This document shows, piece by piece, positions 1 through 6,569 of a stretch of 12,314 nt of DNA. The position numbers and the translations under genes are program-made. Below the pieces are notes generated by a model. The model worked only from the letters and a program-made list of their open reading frames with translations, made no database searches and was not told the DNA's origin. This DNA comes from an uncultured Collinsella sp. (GTDB lineage: Bacteria > Actinomycetota > Coriobacteriia > Coriobacteriales > Coriobacteriaceae), in the NCBI GenBank assembly GCA_905207425.1, contig CAJLLB010000056.1, forward strand, positions 1 through 12,314. The letters are read 5' to 3'. Position 1 is the stretch's first letter. Each line of letters starts with the position of its first letter.

Positions 1-249
1 AGAGTGGGTCATGCCGGAGCAGCCGATGGTCTCAACGAGGGCCTCCTCGATGATGCCGTCCTTGACGTTCAGCGTGAGCTTGCAGGCGCCCTGCTGAGGT
101 GCGCACCAACCCACACCGTGCGTAAGACCGGAGATGTCGGAAATCTCCTTAGCCTGGACCCACTTGCCCTCCTCGGGGATGGGTGCGGGGCCGTGGTATG
201 CACCCTTGGCAACGGGGCACATGTTCTCCACTTCCTGTGAGTACTGCAT
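1..249 (-). CDS. NifU/IscU-like iron-sulfur scaffold protein, N-terminal part (runs off left edge)
   Basis: The first 83 codons of a leftward gene are present; the C-terminal part lies outside the window. The start (MQYSQEVENM) follows an excellent ribosome binding site, AGAGGAGAGG, at 251-260 on the minus strand. Cysteines are at residues 11, 49, 56 and 77. The stretch GWCAPQQGACKL followed by GIIEEALVETIGCSG resembles the U-type scaffold pattern of SufU in this same window (PSCGDELTLQL, then GVIEEASFTGHGCAIS). From memory, this family is annotated as an iron-sulfur cluster assembly scaffold protein and in many anaerobes sits beside a 'GGGtGRT' protein of unknown role; that neighbour cannot be checked here. 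Its exact biochemical role is not established to my knowledge. It is a separate transcription unit from the suf operon, with a transposase gene between them. Family assignment is fairly sure; function as a scaffold is inferred. Confidence 0.8.
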   Translation of the reverse strand, partial: MQYSQEVENMCPVAKGAYHGPAPIPEEGKWVQAKEISDISGLTHGVGWCAPQQGACKLTLNVKDGIIEEALVETIGCSGMTHS

Positions 250-652
250 GCCTCTCCTCTCTATCGTGTTGGCGTCCCGTCTGGGGGTCGTGGCTGGCGA
301 TTGCCGGGCGACCCTTCGAAAGGGACATGACATGCAGCCCCTATAATACCGCGAAATGCACGGAATATTCGGTGAACGGCTCAGTTTTCGTAGCGAGAAG
401 TCCGGAAGTTTTAATTGAAACGGTTTAACGCTATGTTCTGTGGTCGTGAACTTCCGTAGAGGGGGTCCGTCTTGGGCAAGCTTTTGGTCAGCTCTTGTAA
501 GCGTTGCAGGGGTTGACCTGTTGCAACGGTGCCGTTCGCCGCCTGATTACTGCCTTTGGCCGCGCGAGTGTATTGTTTTGCGTGAATGTTTTGATGGCAC
601 GCTTCAATCGTGCTGTATTGGATGGCAAGCAGATCCCGGCGAAGGGAGCGCC
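250..652. other. intergenic spacer with hairpins between divergent genes
   Basis: About 400 bases without a convincing gene, between the leftward scaffold gene and the rightward transposase. A nested inverted repeat at 285-314 (arms GGGTCG and CGACCC, with an inner stem around GATT) and a small stem CCCTT/AAGGG at 312-324 would lie in the 5' leader of the leftward gene. An 8-bp inverted repeat CGGAAGTT (403-410) / AACTTCCG (449-456) and a 6-bp one GTTGCA (503-508) / TGCAAC (522-527) lie on the transposase side. The transposase reading frame stays open upstream to about 440, but the extra 71 codons look non-coding (no family similarity, odd Trp/Cys content). Confidence 0.5.
342..348. promoter_or_regulatory. 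possible -10 element(s), orientation unclear
   Basis: The bases at 342-347 read TATAAT on the plus strand, and the overlapping 343-348 read TATTAT on the minus strand. It is the most promoter-like AT-rich site in the spacer. In the minus orientation it would give the scaffold gene a leader of roughly 85-90 bases; in the plus orientation it would serve the transposase with a leader of about 300 bases. No good -35 box is visible at 16-18 bp on either side, so the call is tentative. Confidence 0.35.
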
Positions 653-1465
653 ATGCAGCGCGTTTGGAGAACGGTTACCGGCTTTTACCATGTCTGTGCC
701 CGCGGTGCGGGCAAGCAGCTCATCTTTGAGGGCGATGAAGACCGGTGGGAGTTTTTGGAACTGATGCGCGACTGCTGCCGGGAGGAGGGCGTGACGGTTA
801 TCGCCTGGTGCCTTATGGGCAATCACGTGCATTTGGTACTTGCAGATTACGAGGACGCGATGAGCGCGGCGATGCACCGGCTGCTTTTGACGTACGCGCG
901 GCGGTTCAATAAGCGCACGGGGCGCACAGGCCATCTGTTCCAGAACCGTTTTGACCGGCGTTCGCTCGATACCGACTGGCAGGTGATGGAGGCTATTCGC
1001 TCCGTTCACGCCAATCCGCAGGAGGCGGGCATGAGCCTAATCGAGCGTTATCCCTGGAGTAGCTTTGCGGAGCATTTGTGCGCTTACGACGGTGACGCGG
1101 CTGATGTCGCGAGGGGATTTTCTGATCCTTCTTGCGTGCTTGAGCTTTTTGGTTCTGCCGAGGGCTTTATTGCCTATTCGCTTTCGACGCCCGACGGCAG
1201 TGAGCCAGCGCTGTGCGATATGAAAGAGACGGAATGGGAACGCCACGCCTTTGCCGACAAGATGACGAAGCGCCTGGGCGTGCCGCTCAACGGTGTTAAA
1301 ACTGCACCGACGGCGCAGCGCGATACCGTTATTGTTGGATTGAACAATGCCGGCTTTACGGTGCGCCAGATTGAGCGATATACCGGGATTGGCAAAAGTA
1401 CCGTCTCTCGTATCGTGCGCGCCCGCGCGCGAACGGCGATGAGGGCTGGCGGAAACGTGATGTAG
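653..1465 (+). CDS. REP-associated-type HUH (Y1) transposase with C-terminal helix-turn-helix
   Basis: A 270-residue protein of the Y1 transposase family (IS200-like / TnpA_REP, 'RAYT'). These enzymes cut and join single-stranded DNA through a tyrosine after recognising a hairpin. The metal-binding HUH motif is in GNHVHLVL (His58 and His60); the catalytic tyrosine is probably Tyr81 in LLLTYARRFN, followed by the typical RTGHLFQNRF (residues 91-100). The N-terminal GFYHVCARG (10-18) also fits. Residues about 225-258 form a helix-turn-helix (FTVRQIERYTGIGKSTVSRIVR) as in many chromosomal RAYTs, whereas short IS200 TnpA proteins lack it. The start is ATG 653, where AAGGGAG (642-648) gives a ribosome binding site. 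The ORF appears intact. No flanking IS ends, tnpB or target-site duplication are visible, so it looks like a resident chromosomal gene. Hairpins lie on both sides, but no cognate REP is proven. Confidence 0.88.
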   Translation: MQRVWRTVTGFYHVCARGAGKQLIFEGDEDRWEFLELMRDCCREEGVTVIAWCLMGNHVHLVLADYEDAMSAAMHRLLLTYARRFNKRTGRTGHLFQNRFDRRSLDTDWQVMEAIRSVHANPQEAGMSLIERYPWSSFAEHLCAYDGDAADVARGFSDPSCVLELFGSAEGFIAYSLSTPDGSEPALCDMKETEWERHAFADKMTKRLGVPLNGVKTAPTAQRDTVIVGLNNAGFTVRQIERYTGIGKSTVSRIVRARARTAMRAGGNVM

Positions 1466-1829
1466 GGTCGCCTGTTCACTGCAGCTGGAGTCGTCCATAC
1501 GCTGCAACCAGCGTTCAAAAGCTTGGTACGGTAACTGCACTTCTTAATATGCATAGAAAAATCGCCATCTTGCATAAAATAACGGCTCGGTCCGGGTTTG
1601 CCCGTGCCTACCCCCGTCTGCGCCGTGCAAAAAACGGAGTTTTCAACATCGTGGTGCTGTCGGCACCGCTGCAATCTTTCAACATACGGGTTCTTAAGCT
1701 ATTAATCCCCGCTGTTGCGCCCCGAAGCACGTGTCTGCGTCCCGTCAGACCGCGATGTCAGTTTTAAAACACAATATATATGCGCCTGGAGACGTTGATT
1801 AACGCTTTCGATGCGTATACACACAGCTT

Positions 1830-1860
1830 GGCGTGCTGAATACTCGCAAAAATGCACGCC
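1830..1860. repeat. inverted repeat, 7-bp perfect arms
   Basis: GGCGTGC at 1830-1836 pairs perfectly with GCACGCC at 1854-1860 across a 17-base loop. It is the first member of a run of hairpins continuing to 2053. There is no T run on either side, so it is not an intrinsic terminator. Confidence 0.6.
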
Positions 1861-1878
1861 GCTCCCTATGGGACCCGT

Positions 1879-1959
1879 CTGCGGCAGGCGCGAAGCGAGT
1901 CGGAGCTTCGCAGAACGGGGCTTGGCGCATTGCTTGGCGGGCCCGGGGCCCTGCCGCAG
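1879..1959. repeat. long-range inverted repeat, 10-bp perfect arms enclosing a 7-bp hairpin
   Basis: CTGCGGCAGG (1879-1888) is the exact reverse complement of CCTGCCGCAG (1950-1959). Just inside the left arm is a second perfect hairpin, GCGAAGC (1890-1896) with GCTTCGC (1905-1911) and an 8-base loop; the right part holds the palindromic GGGCCCGGGGCCC. The nesting gives a branched fold typical of a structured RNA or a compound REP-like (BIME-type) element. Orientation cannot be decided from this sequence. Confidence 0.6.
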
Positions 1960-2062
1960 GACTTTGGTGCTGCGGAAAACGCCCGTGTTTGCGTCTGGCT
2001 GTGTGGCAAATGTCAGACGGGGCGCCGGACGCGCGGACTTTGTGCGTTCGCGCTCATTAGGT

Positions 2063-2092
2063 AAAAACAGAGCCGCCCGTATCGGGCGGCTC
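2063..2092 (-). terminator. rho-independent terminator of the suf operon
   Basis: On the minus strand, GAGCCGCCCG, loop ATA and CGGGCGGCTC form a perfect 10-bp GC-rich stem followed by TGTTTTTAC. It begins 32 bases after the sufU stop codon and has the T run only in the leftward direction, so it ends the suf transcript and shields the non-coding region beyond. Confidence 0.93.
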
Positions 2093-2124
2093 GGCAATCA
2101 AAAACCTTGGATTCGGGGCATAAG

Positions 2125-2559
2125 CTACTGGTTTGTTTGCCCCTCGAGCATGCCGTCGAGGGTGCGCCAGGCGAGCTCGGCGCATTTGACGCGGGCGGGC
2201 ATGTGCGAGATGTCCTGGAGCTGGGCGGCTTCGTCCAGGTCTTCCAGGTCGTCCTCGGAGAGCTTCTCGCCGCGGATCATGGCGAGGAAGAGCTCTGCCA
2301 AGCGGTGAGCTTCCTCGACGGTCTCGCCGGTGATGAGGTCGGCCATGATGTCGGCGCTGGCCTGGCTGATGGCGCAGCCATGACCGGTAAAGGAGGCCTC
2401 CTCGATTACGCCCTTCTCGACACGCAGCTGCAAGGTGAGCTCGTCGCCACAGCTGGGGTTGATGCCGTCGTGCTCGTGCGTGGGGGCATCCATCTCGTAC
2501 TTATAGTCGGGGTGCGAGTTGTGCTCCATAAACGTGGTGGAGGTGTATAGATTACCCAT
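2125..2559 (-). CDS. sufU: SufU, zinc-dependent sulfur-transfer / scaffold-like protein
   Basis: A 144-residue protein of the SufU/IscU fold. In Gram-positive SUF systems SufU takes the persulfide sulfur from SufS and hands it on to the SufBCD scaffold. The zinc-site residues known from the family are in place: Cys37 and Asp39 in PSCGDE, Cys62 in GHGCAIS and Cys126 in RVKCAELAW. The roughly 20-residue SufU-type insert between GETVEEA and ARVKCAE (about residues 95-118) separates it from classical IscU. The chosen start (MGNLYTSTTF) overlaps the sufS end by 8 bases and has GGAG at 8 bases upstream inside sufS; the second methionine (MEHNSHPDYK, residue 11) is an alternative. It is the last gene of the operon, translationally coupled to sufS. 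Confidence 0.95.
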   Translation of the reverse strand: MGNLYTSTTFMEHNSHPDYKYEMDAPTHEHDGINPSCGDELTLQLRVEKGVIEEASFTGHGCAISQASADIMADLITGETVEEAHRLAELFLAMIRGEKLSEDDLEDLDEAAQLQDISHMPARVKCAELAWRTLDGMLEGQTNQ

Positions 2560-3877
2560 TGAACGTGCTCCAAACGTGATGCAGGCCGGCGATGAACTTG
2601 TCGATGTCGGCCTTGTCGTTGTAGAAGGCCACGCTGGCGCGGCAGCAAGCAAGGTTTTCGACGCCCAGCCAGGTAAGCAGCGGCTGCGCGCAGTGGTGGC
2701 CGGCGCGGATGCAGACGCCGTCCATGTCCATGATGCTCGCGACGTCGTGCGGATGGATGCCCTTGACGTTAAAGCTCACAACGCCGTGGTGGTTGTCCCA
2801 GTAGATGGAACCGATGATTTGGACAAAGTCGAGCTGCATGAGTTCGCCCATCAGATAGTGGACGAGCGCCTGCTCGCGGGCCTGGATGTTCTCGTAACCC
2901 ACCGTGTTGACCAGGTAATCAAGGGCGGCGCCCGTGGCGAAGATGCCGGCGGCGTCCTGCGTGCCGGCCTCGAACTTCTCGGGGACGGGCGCCCAGACGG
3001 CGTCCTGCTCGGTGACAGAGTCGATCATCTCGCCACCGGTGAGCATGGGCGGCATGGCGTTCAGCAGGTCCATCTTGCCCCACAGCACGCCGATGCCCAT
3101 GGGGCCCATGGCCTTGTGTGCGCTAAAGGCAAAGAAGTCGGCTCCCAGGTCGGCCACATCGACCGGCATGTGCGGCAGCGACTGCGCGCCGTCGACGACC
3201 AGATAGCCGCCGTACTTGTGGACGAGCTTGCCGAGGTTCTTGACCGGGTTCTCGACGCCCAGCACGTTAGAAACCTGTCCCACGGCCAGAATCTTGGTCT
3301 TGGGACCAACCTTGGCAAGAACCTCCTCGGTGGTGAGCTGGCCGGTCTTGGTGGGGTAGAGGTAGACGAGCTTGGCGCCGGTCTCGCGGCAGACCTGCTG
3401 CCACGGAATCAGGTTGGAGTGGTGCTCCATGATGGTGATGACGACCTCGTCGCCCGGTTCGAGCACTGTGGGCGCAAAGCTCTTGGCGACCAGGTTGAGC
3501 GACTCGCTCGTGTTGCGGGTGAAGACGACCTCGTTGGCCTGGGAGGCTCCGATGAGGTCGGCGATCTGCTGGCGCACCTTCGCGATAGCCTCGGTGGCCT
3601 CGACGGACAGCGAGTACAGGCCGCGCAGGGGGTTGGCGTTCATGCGCTGATAGAAGTCACGCTCGGCGTCGAGCACACAGGCAGGGCGCTGTGCGGTGGC
3701 GGCGCTATCGAGGAAGACGATCTCGGGGTGCTGCTGGAACAGCGGGAACTGGCCCTTGTAGGGGTTGGTCTCGATGTCCACAGTGGGCCAGCCGCGCGAA
3801 GCCTCGTCGCTGGCGTCGAGCTCCATGGGCTCGGGGGCAGTACAGGTGTCGCATTTAACGTGCTCGGTGTCGATCAT
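2552..3877 (-). CDS. sufS: SufS, cysteine desulfurase (group II)
   Basis: A 441-residue PLP enzyme that removes sulfur from L-cysteine to give alanine and an enzyme persulfide for cluster assembly. Landmarks: FLDSAATAQRP (55-65), a His pair in MEHHSN (150-155) that stacks on PLP, VVDGAQS (227-233) with the PLP aspartate, the PLP lysine Lys255 in FSAHKAMGPMG, and the active-site Cys396 in RAGHHCAQPL, the group II signature. CRASVAFYN follows at 412-420. The N-terminus is roughly 35 residues longer than usual for SufS and carries a CxxC (Cys9, Cys12) in KCDTCTAP. The start ATG overlaps the sufD stop as ATGA, supporting this start and translational coupling. It acts with SufU, encoded next in the operon. 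Confidence 0.96.
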   Translation of the reverse strand: MIDTEHVKCDTCTAPEPMELDASDEASRGWPTVDIETNPYKGQFPLFQQHPEIVFLDSAATAQRPACVLDAERDFYQRMNANPLRGLYSLSVEATEAIAKVRQQIADLIGASQANEVVFTRNTSESLNLVAKSFAPTVLEPGDEVVITIMEHHSNLIPWQQVCRETGAKLVYLYPTKTGQLTTEEVLAKVGPKTKILAVGQVSNVLGVENPVKNLGKLVHKYGGYLVVDGAQSLPHMPVDVADLGADFFAFSAHKAMGPMGIGVLWGKMDLLNAMPPMLTGGEMIDSVTEQDAVWAPVPEKFEAGTQDAAGIFATGAALDYLVNTVGYENIQAREQALVHYLMGELMQLDFVQIIGSIYWDNHHGVVSFNVKGIHPHDVASIMDMDGVCIRAGHHCAQPLLTWLGVENLACCRASVAFYNDKADIDKFIAGLHHVWSTFNG

Positions 3878-5145
3878 GCGAGCTCCTCTTCAAAGTTGTC
3901 GATCAGGTTGTTGCCCAAGCGGACGACGGCGGCGCGGGTGCGCTCGTCAGTGGCGGAAAGCGCAGCGTCCTCAAGCTTGGCGCGGATGAACAGGTCCTCG
4001 GCAGCGTTTTGGTCAAGGCCGCGGCAGGCGAGGTAGAACAGCTGCTCGTCGCGGACGTGGCCGATGGTGGCGCCGTGGTTGCCGGCGACGTCGTCCTCGT
4101 CGCAGAGGATGACGGGGACGGTCTTGTTGTCGACGCCCTTGTTGGCGAGCAGTACGGTCTCGCGCTCGGTGCCGACGGCGCCCTTGCAGCCGTGCACGAG
4201 GTCGATGGTGCCGCGGTAGACCTTCTTGGACGTGCCGGTCAGCACGCCATTGGCGTCGATCTCGCACTCGGTCTTACGACCGCGGTGGCGCAGCTCGTAG
4301 TTAAAGTCGCGCACCTGTTCGCGGGCACCCAGGTAATCGGTATCGATCGTCACCTTGGCGGTGTCGCCCAGCAGGTCGCCGGCAAGGCCGGTGGCGCTGG
4401 CACCGGCACCCAGGACGGTGTGCTGCACGTTGACGCGCGCGCCCTCGTCCAGGAACAGGCCGGTGTCATCGAGTGCGATCCAGCTGTCATCGAGCGTCTG
4501 CGTGCAGGTCAAGTTGACGGTGGCGTACTCGTGAGCGCACACGCGCAGCACAGCGCCCACGACGCCTTGGCCGTTGACGGGGGAGTCCAGGGCGATCTGC
4601 AGGTCGAGCGTTGCCTGCGGATGGACGACGACGTCGATGGCGGCGATGGCCGCGGCGGCATCGACACCGCTCACACGCACGGTAACCGTGGCGTGCTTGT
4701 ATGCGGGCACATCGATGACGATGCGCTTGGTAGCGTGCTCGGCTAAGTAGGCGTAGGCAGCCTCGCCCATGCCGGTTTCGAAGGCCTCAGCGGGGGAGAG
4801 CTCCTCCTCGAGCTTGATGGCGCCGGCCTGGTAAACAGAGGTGGCGGGCACGTCGAGCTCGGTCTCGGGCGTGATGCGGGCGCGGTCGGCGGCATCGCCG
4901 GGGGCGGAGGCGCGGCGCTCGGGGAAGCGCTCGGCCATGGCGTCCATGGCAGCGTCGAACGCGTCTGCCACGCCAGCAAACTGCTCGTCCAAGCCCTCGA
5001 TCTCAACGGCCTCGGTGGAAGCGGCGGCAAGCTCGTCCGAAAGCTCGAGCTTGGTCTGGTTCATCTTGAGCCAACCCCAAGTGGCAGCCGGCATCGCATT
5101 GACCTGCTCAAGGGTGGTAGCAGCGGTGTTCGTGGTCTGTTTCAT
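3874..5145 (-). CDS. sufD: SufD, SUF scaffold complex subunit
   Basis: A 423-residue SufB/SufD-family protein that pairs with SufB and SufC in the SufBC2D complex, where clusters are built in the cytoplasm. The beta-helix core is weakly conserved, but the C-terminal family signature GNHGATIG (355-362) followed by QLFYLACRGL is clear. His357 matches the conserved interface histidine (His360 in E. coli SufD), while the cysteine two residues before it in E. coli (Cys358, from memory) is Gly355 here. The start is the ATG of TAATG, which overlaps the sufB stop by one base; AAGGAG lies about 11 bases upstream inside sufB. The same frame stays open further upstream into sufB, but that is a shadow. 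The N-terminal 120 residues are Ala/Glu-rich and helical. Confidence 0.92.
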   Translation of the reverse strand: MKQTTNTAATTLEQVNAMPAATWGWLKMNQTKLELSDELAAASTEAVEIEGLDEQFAGVADAFDAAMDAMAERFPERRASAPGDAADRARITPETELDVPATSVYQAGAIKLEEELSPAEAFETGMGEAAYAYLAEHATKRIVIDVPAYKHATVTVRVSGVDAAAAIAAIDVVVHPQATLDLQIALDSPVNGQGVVGAVLRVCAHEYATVNLTCTQTLDDSWIALDDTGLFLDEGARVNVQHTVLGAGASATGLAGDLLGDTAKVTIDTDYLGAREQVRDFNYELRHRGRKTECEIDANGVLTGTSKKVYRGTIDLVHGCKGAVGTERETVLLANKGVDNKTVPVILCDEDDVAGNHGATIGHVRDEQLFYLACRGLDQNAAEDLFIRAKLEDAALSATDERTRAAVVRLGNNLIDNFEEELA

Positions 5146-6557
5146 TATCCGATCGCTCCTTCCATCTCGAGCTTGATCAGGTTGTTCATCTCGACGGCGT
5201 ACTCCAGCGGCAGCTCCTTGGAGACCGGGTTGGCAAAGCCGTTGACGATCATGGTGCGGGCCTCTTCCTCCGAGATGCCGCGGCTCATCAGGTAGAACAC
5301 CTTGTCGTCGCCGATGCGGCCGATGGTGGCCTCGTGGCCGATATCGACGTTTTTGGCGCGGATGTCCATGGCCGGAATGGTGTCGGAGCGGCTCTGGTCG
5401 TCGAGCATCAGCGACTGGCAGCTCACGGTTGCCTTGGAGCCCTCGGCCTTGGGCGTGGCCACGATGGAGCTGCGGAACGTCTGGATGCCGCCGCTCTTGG
5501 AGATGCCCTTGGTCTCGACGGTTGCCGAGGTATCGGGTGCGTTGAGCACGACCTTGCAGCCGGTGTCGAGGTTCTGACCGGCGCCGGCAAAGGTGATGCC
5601 GGTAAAGCTCGAGCGGGCGCGGCGACCATTGAGCACGCTCATGGGGTAGAGGTAGCCCACGTGGCTGCCGAAGGAGCCGCTGATCCACTCGATGTCGCCG
5701 TCCTCGTCCACGCGCGCACGCTTAGTGTTGAGGTTGTACATGTTCTTGGACCAGTTCTCGATGGTCGAGTAGCGCAGGTGCGCACGCTTGCCCACAAAGA
5801 GCTCGACGGCGCCGGCGTGGAGGTTTGCCACGTTGTACTTGGGCGCGGAGCAACCCTCGATAAAGTGCAGGTCGGCATCGTCCTCGACGATGATGAGCGT
5901 GTGCTCAAACTGGCCGGCACCCTTGGCGTTGAGGCGGAAGTAGCTCTGCAGCGGGAAGTCGAGCTTGGTGCCCTTGGGCACGTAGACAAACGAGCCGCCC
6001 GACCACACGGCGCCGTGCAGGGCCGCAAACTTGTGGTCGGTGGGCGGGATGAGCGTCATGAATTTCTCGTGGATGAGCGGCTCCCACTGCGGATCGTGCA
6101 GGGCTTCCTCAATACCGGAGTAGACGATGCCCATCTTGGACGCCGTGTCCTGCATGTTGTGGTAGACCAGCTCGGAGTCGTACTGCGCGCCGACGCCCGC
6201 CAGGTAGCTGCGCTCGGCCTCGGGGATGCCCAAGCGCTCAAAGGTGTTCTTGATGTCGTCGGGCACCGACTCCCAGTCGTGCTTTTGGTCGGTGTTGGGC
6301 TTGACGTAGGTGACGATGTTGTCCATGTCCAGGCCCTCGATGGAGGGGCCCCACGTCGGGTCGGGAAAACGATTGAAGATCTCGAGGGACTTGAGGCGCA
6401 GGTCGAGCATCCACTGCGGCTCGTCCTTCTTGGCGCTGATCTCGCGCACGATGTCGGGCGTGATGCCGGCGTCGAGGCGCTCGAATCCCTCCTCGCCATA
6501 GGTGAAGTCGTAGAGGCTGCGGTCGATGTCCGCGACCTCGGTGCGGTTCTTGGTCAT
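5145..6557 (-). CDS. sufB: SufB, SUF scaffold subunit
   Basis: A 470-residue protein, the usual SufB length. SufB receives sulfur and holds the nascent cluster in the SufBC2D complex. Motifs: RFPDPTWGPS (63-72), LHGAVWSGGSFVYVPKG (180-196), IEGCSAP with Cys236 (matching the sulfur-accepting Cys254 of E. coli), SCQSLMLDDQSRSDTIP (379-395) with Cys380 (matching Cys405), and GHEATIGRIGDDKVFYL (407-423) with Glu409 (matching Glu434). The residues thought to carry sulfur and bind the cluster are therefore present; E. coli equivalences are from memory. The start ATG follows AAAGGGGCGA, 12 bases after the sufC stop. Confidence 0.97.
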   Translation of the reverse strand: MTKNRTEVADIDRSLYDFTYGEEGFERLDAGITPDIVREISAKKDEPQWMLDLRLKSLEIFNRFPDPTWGPSIEGLDMDNIVTYVKPNTDQKHDWESVPDDIKNTFERLGIPEAERSYLAGVGAQYDSELVYHNMQDTASKMGIVYSGIEEALHDPQWEPLIHEKFMTLIPPTDHKFAALHGAVWSGGSFVYVPKGTKLDFPLQSYFRLNAKGAGQFEHTLIIVEDDADLHFIEGCSAPKYNVANLHAGAVELFVGKRAHLRYSTIENWSKNMYNLNTKRARVDEDGDIEWISGSFGSHVGYLYPMSVLNGRRARSSFTGITFAGAGQNLDTGCKVVLNAPDTSATVETKGISKSGGIQTFRSSIVATPKAEGSKATVSCQSLMLDDQSRSDTIPAMDIRAKNVDIGHEATIGRIGDDKVFYLMSRGISEEEARTMIVNGFANPVSKELPLEYAVEMNNLIKLEMEGAIG

Positions 6558-6569
6558 TGCGTCGCCCCT

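Larger units (their letters stand above)
1466..2062. other. 600-base non-coding region dense in inverted repeats
   Basis: This lies between the transposase stop and the suf terminator. Open frames here on both strands have no recognisable family features and look like GC-rich chance frames. Perfect or near-perfect stems include ACGCTG/CAGCGT (1499-1514, loop CAAC), GGTGC/GCACC (1653-1667), GGCGTGC/GCACGCC (1830-1860), CTGCGGCAGG/CCTGCCGCAG (1879-1959) enclosing GCGAAGC/GCTTCGC (1890-1911), and CGTCTG/CAGACG (1992-2019). An AT-rich patch at 1773-1781 could be a promoter -10, but no matching -35 is evident. I looked for tRNA TPsiC loops, the RNase P P4 core, SRP GGAAGC and tmRNA ends by eye and saw none. 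It could be an unrecognised structured RNA or a cluster of REP-like elements related to the neighbouring transposase. Confidence 0.5.

Noticed and set aside
440..652. Longer N-terminus for the transposase from 440
   Set aside because: The family N-terminus (VTGFYHV) begins just after ATG 653, which has its own ribosome binding site; the upstream residues match nothing.
276..1881. CCCGTCTG found three times in non-coding sequence (276-283, 1613-1620, 1874-1881)
   Set aside because: An 8-mer recurring three times in about 1 kb of GC-rich DNA is possible by chance once all 8-mers are considered, and the flanks do not align. It would matter only if genome-wide enrichment were shown.
1850..2060. 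RNase P, tmRNA, SRP or 6S RNA in the hairpin cluster
   Set aside because: None of the conserved cores (P4 GAGGAAAGTCC type, TPsiC-like tmRNA end, SRP GGAAGC loop) could be found by eye on either strand.
1702..2308. Overlapping open frames of 131 and 165 codons on opposite strands in the transposase-suf gap
   Set aside because: No ribosome binding sites or motifs; the rightward one runs through the suf terminator into antisense sufU. The inverted repeats explain the region better.
2519..4036. 505-codon rightward open frame antisense to sufS/sufD
   Set aside because: It mirrors sufS and the end of sufD, is full of Val/Gly/Asp/Leu/His runs typical of the antisense of GC-rich genes, and has no family signature.
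5146..5688. Upstream extension of the sufD frame into sufB
   Set aside because: Arg/His/Pro-rich shadow of sufB; the TAATG junction and AAGGAG give a natural sufD start at 5145.
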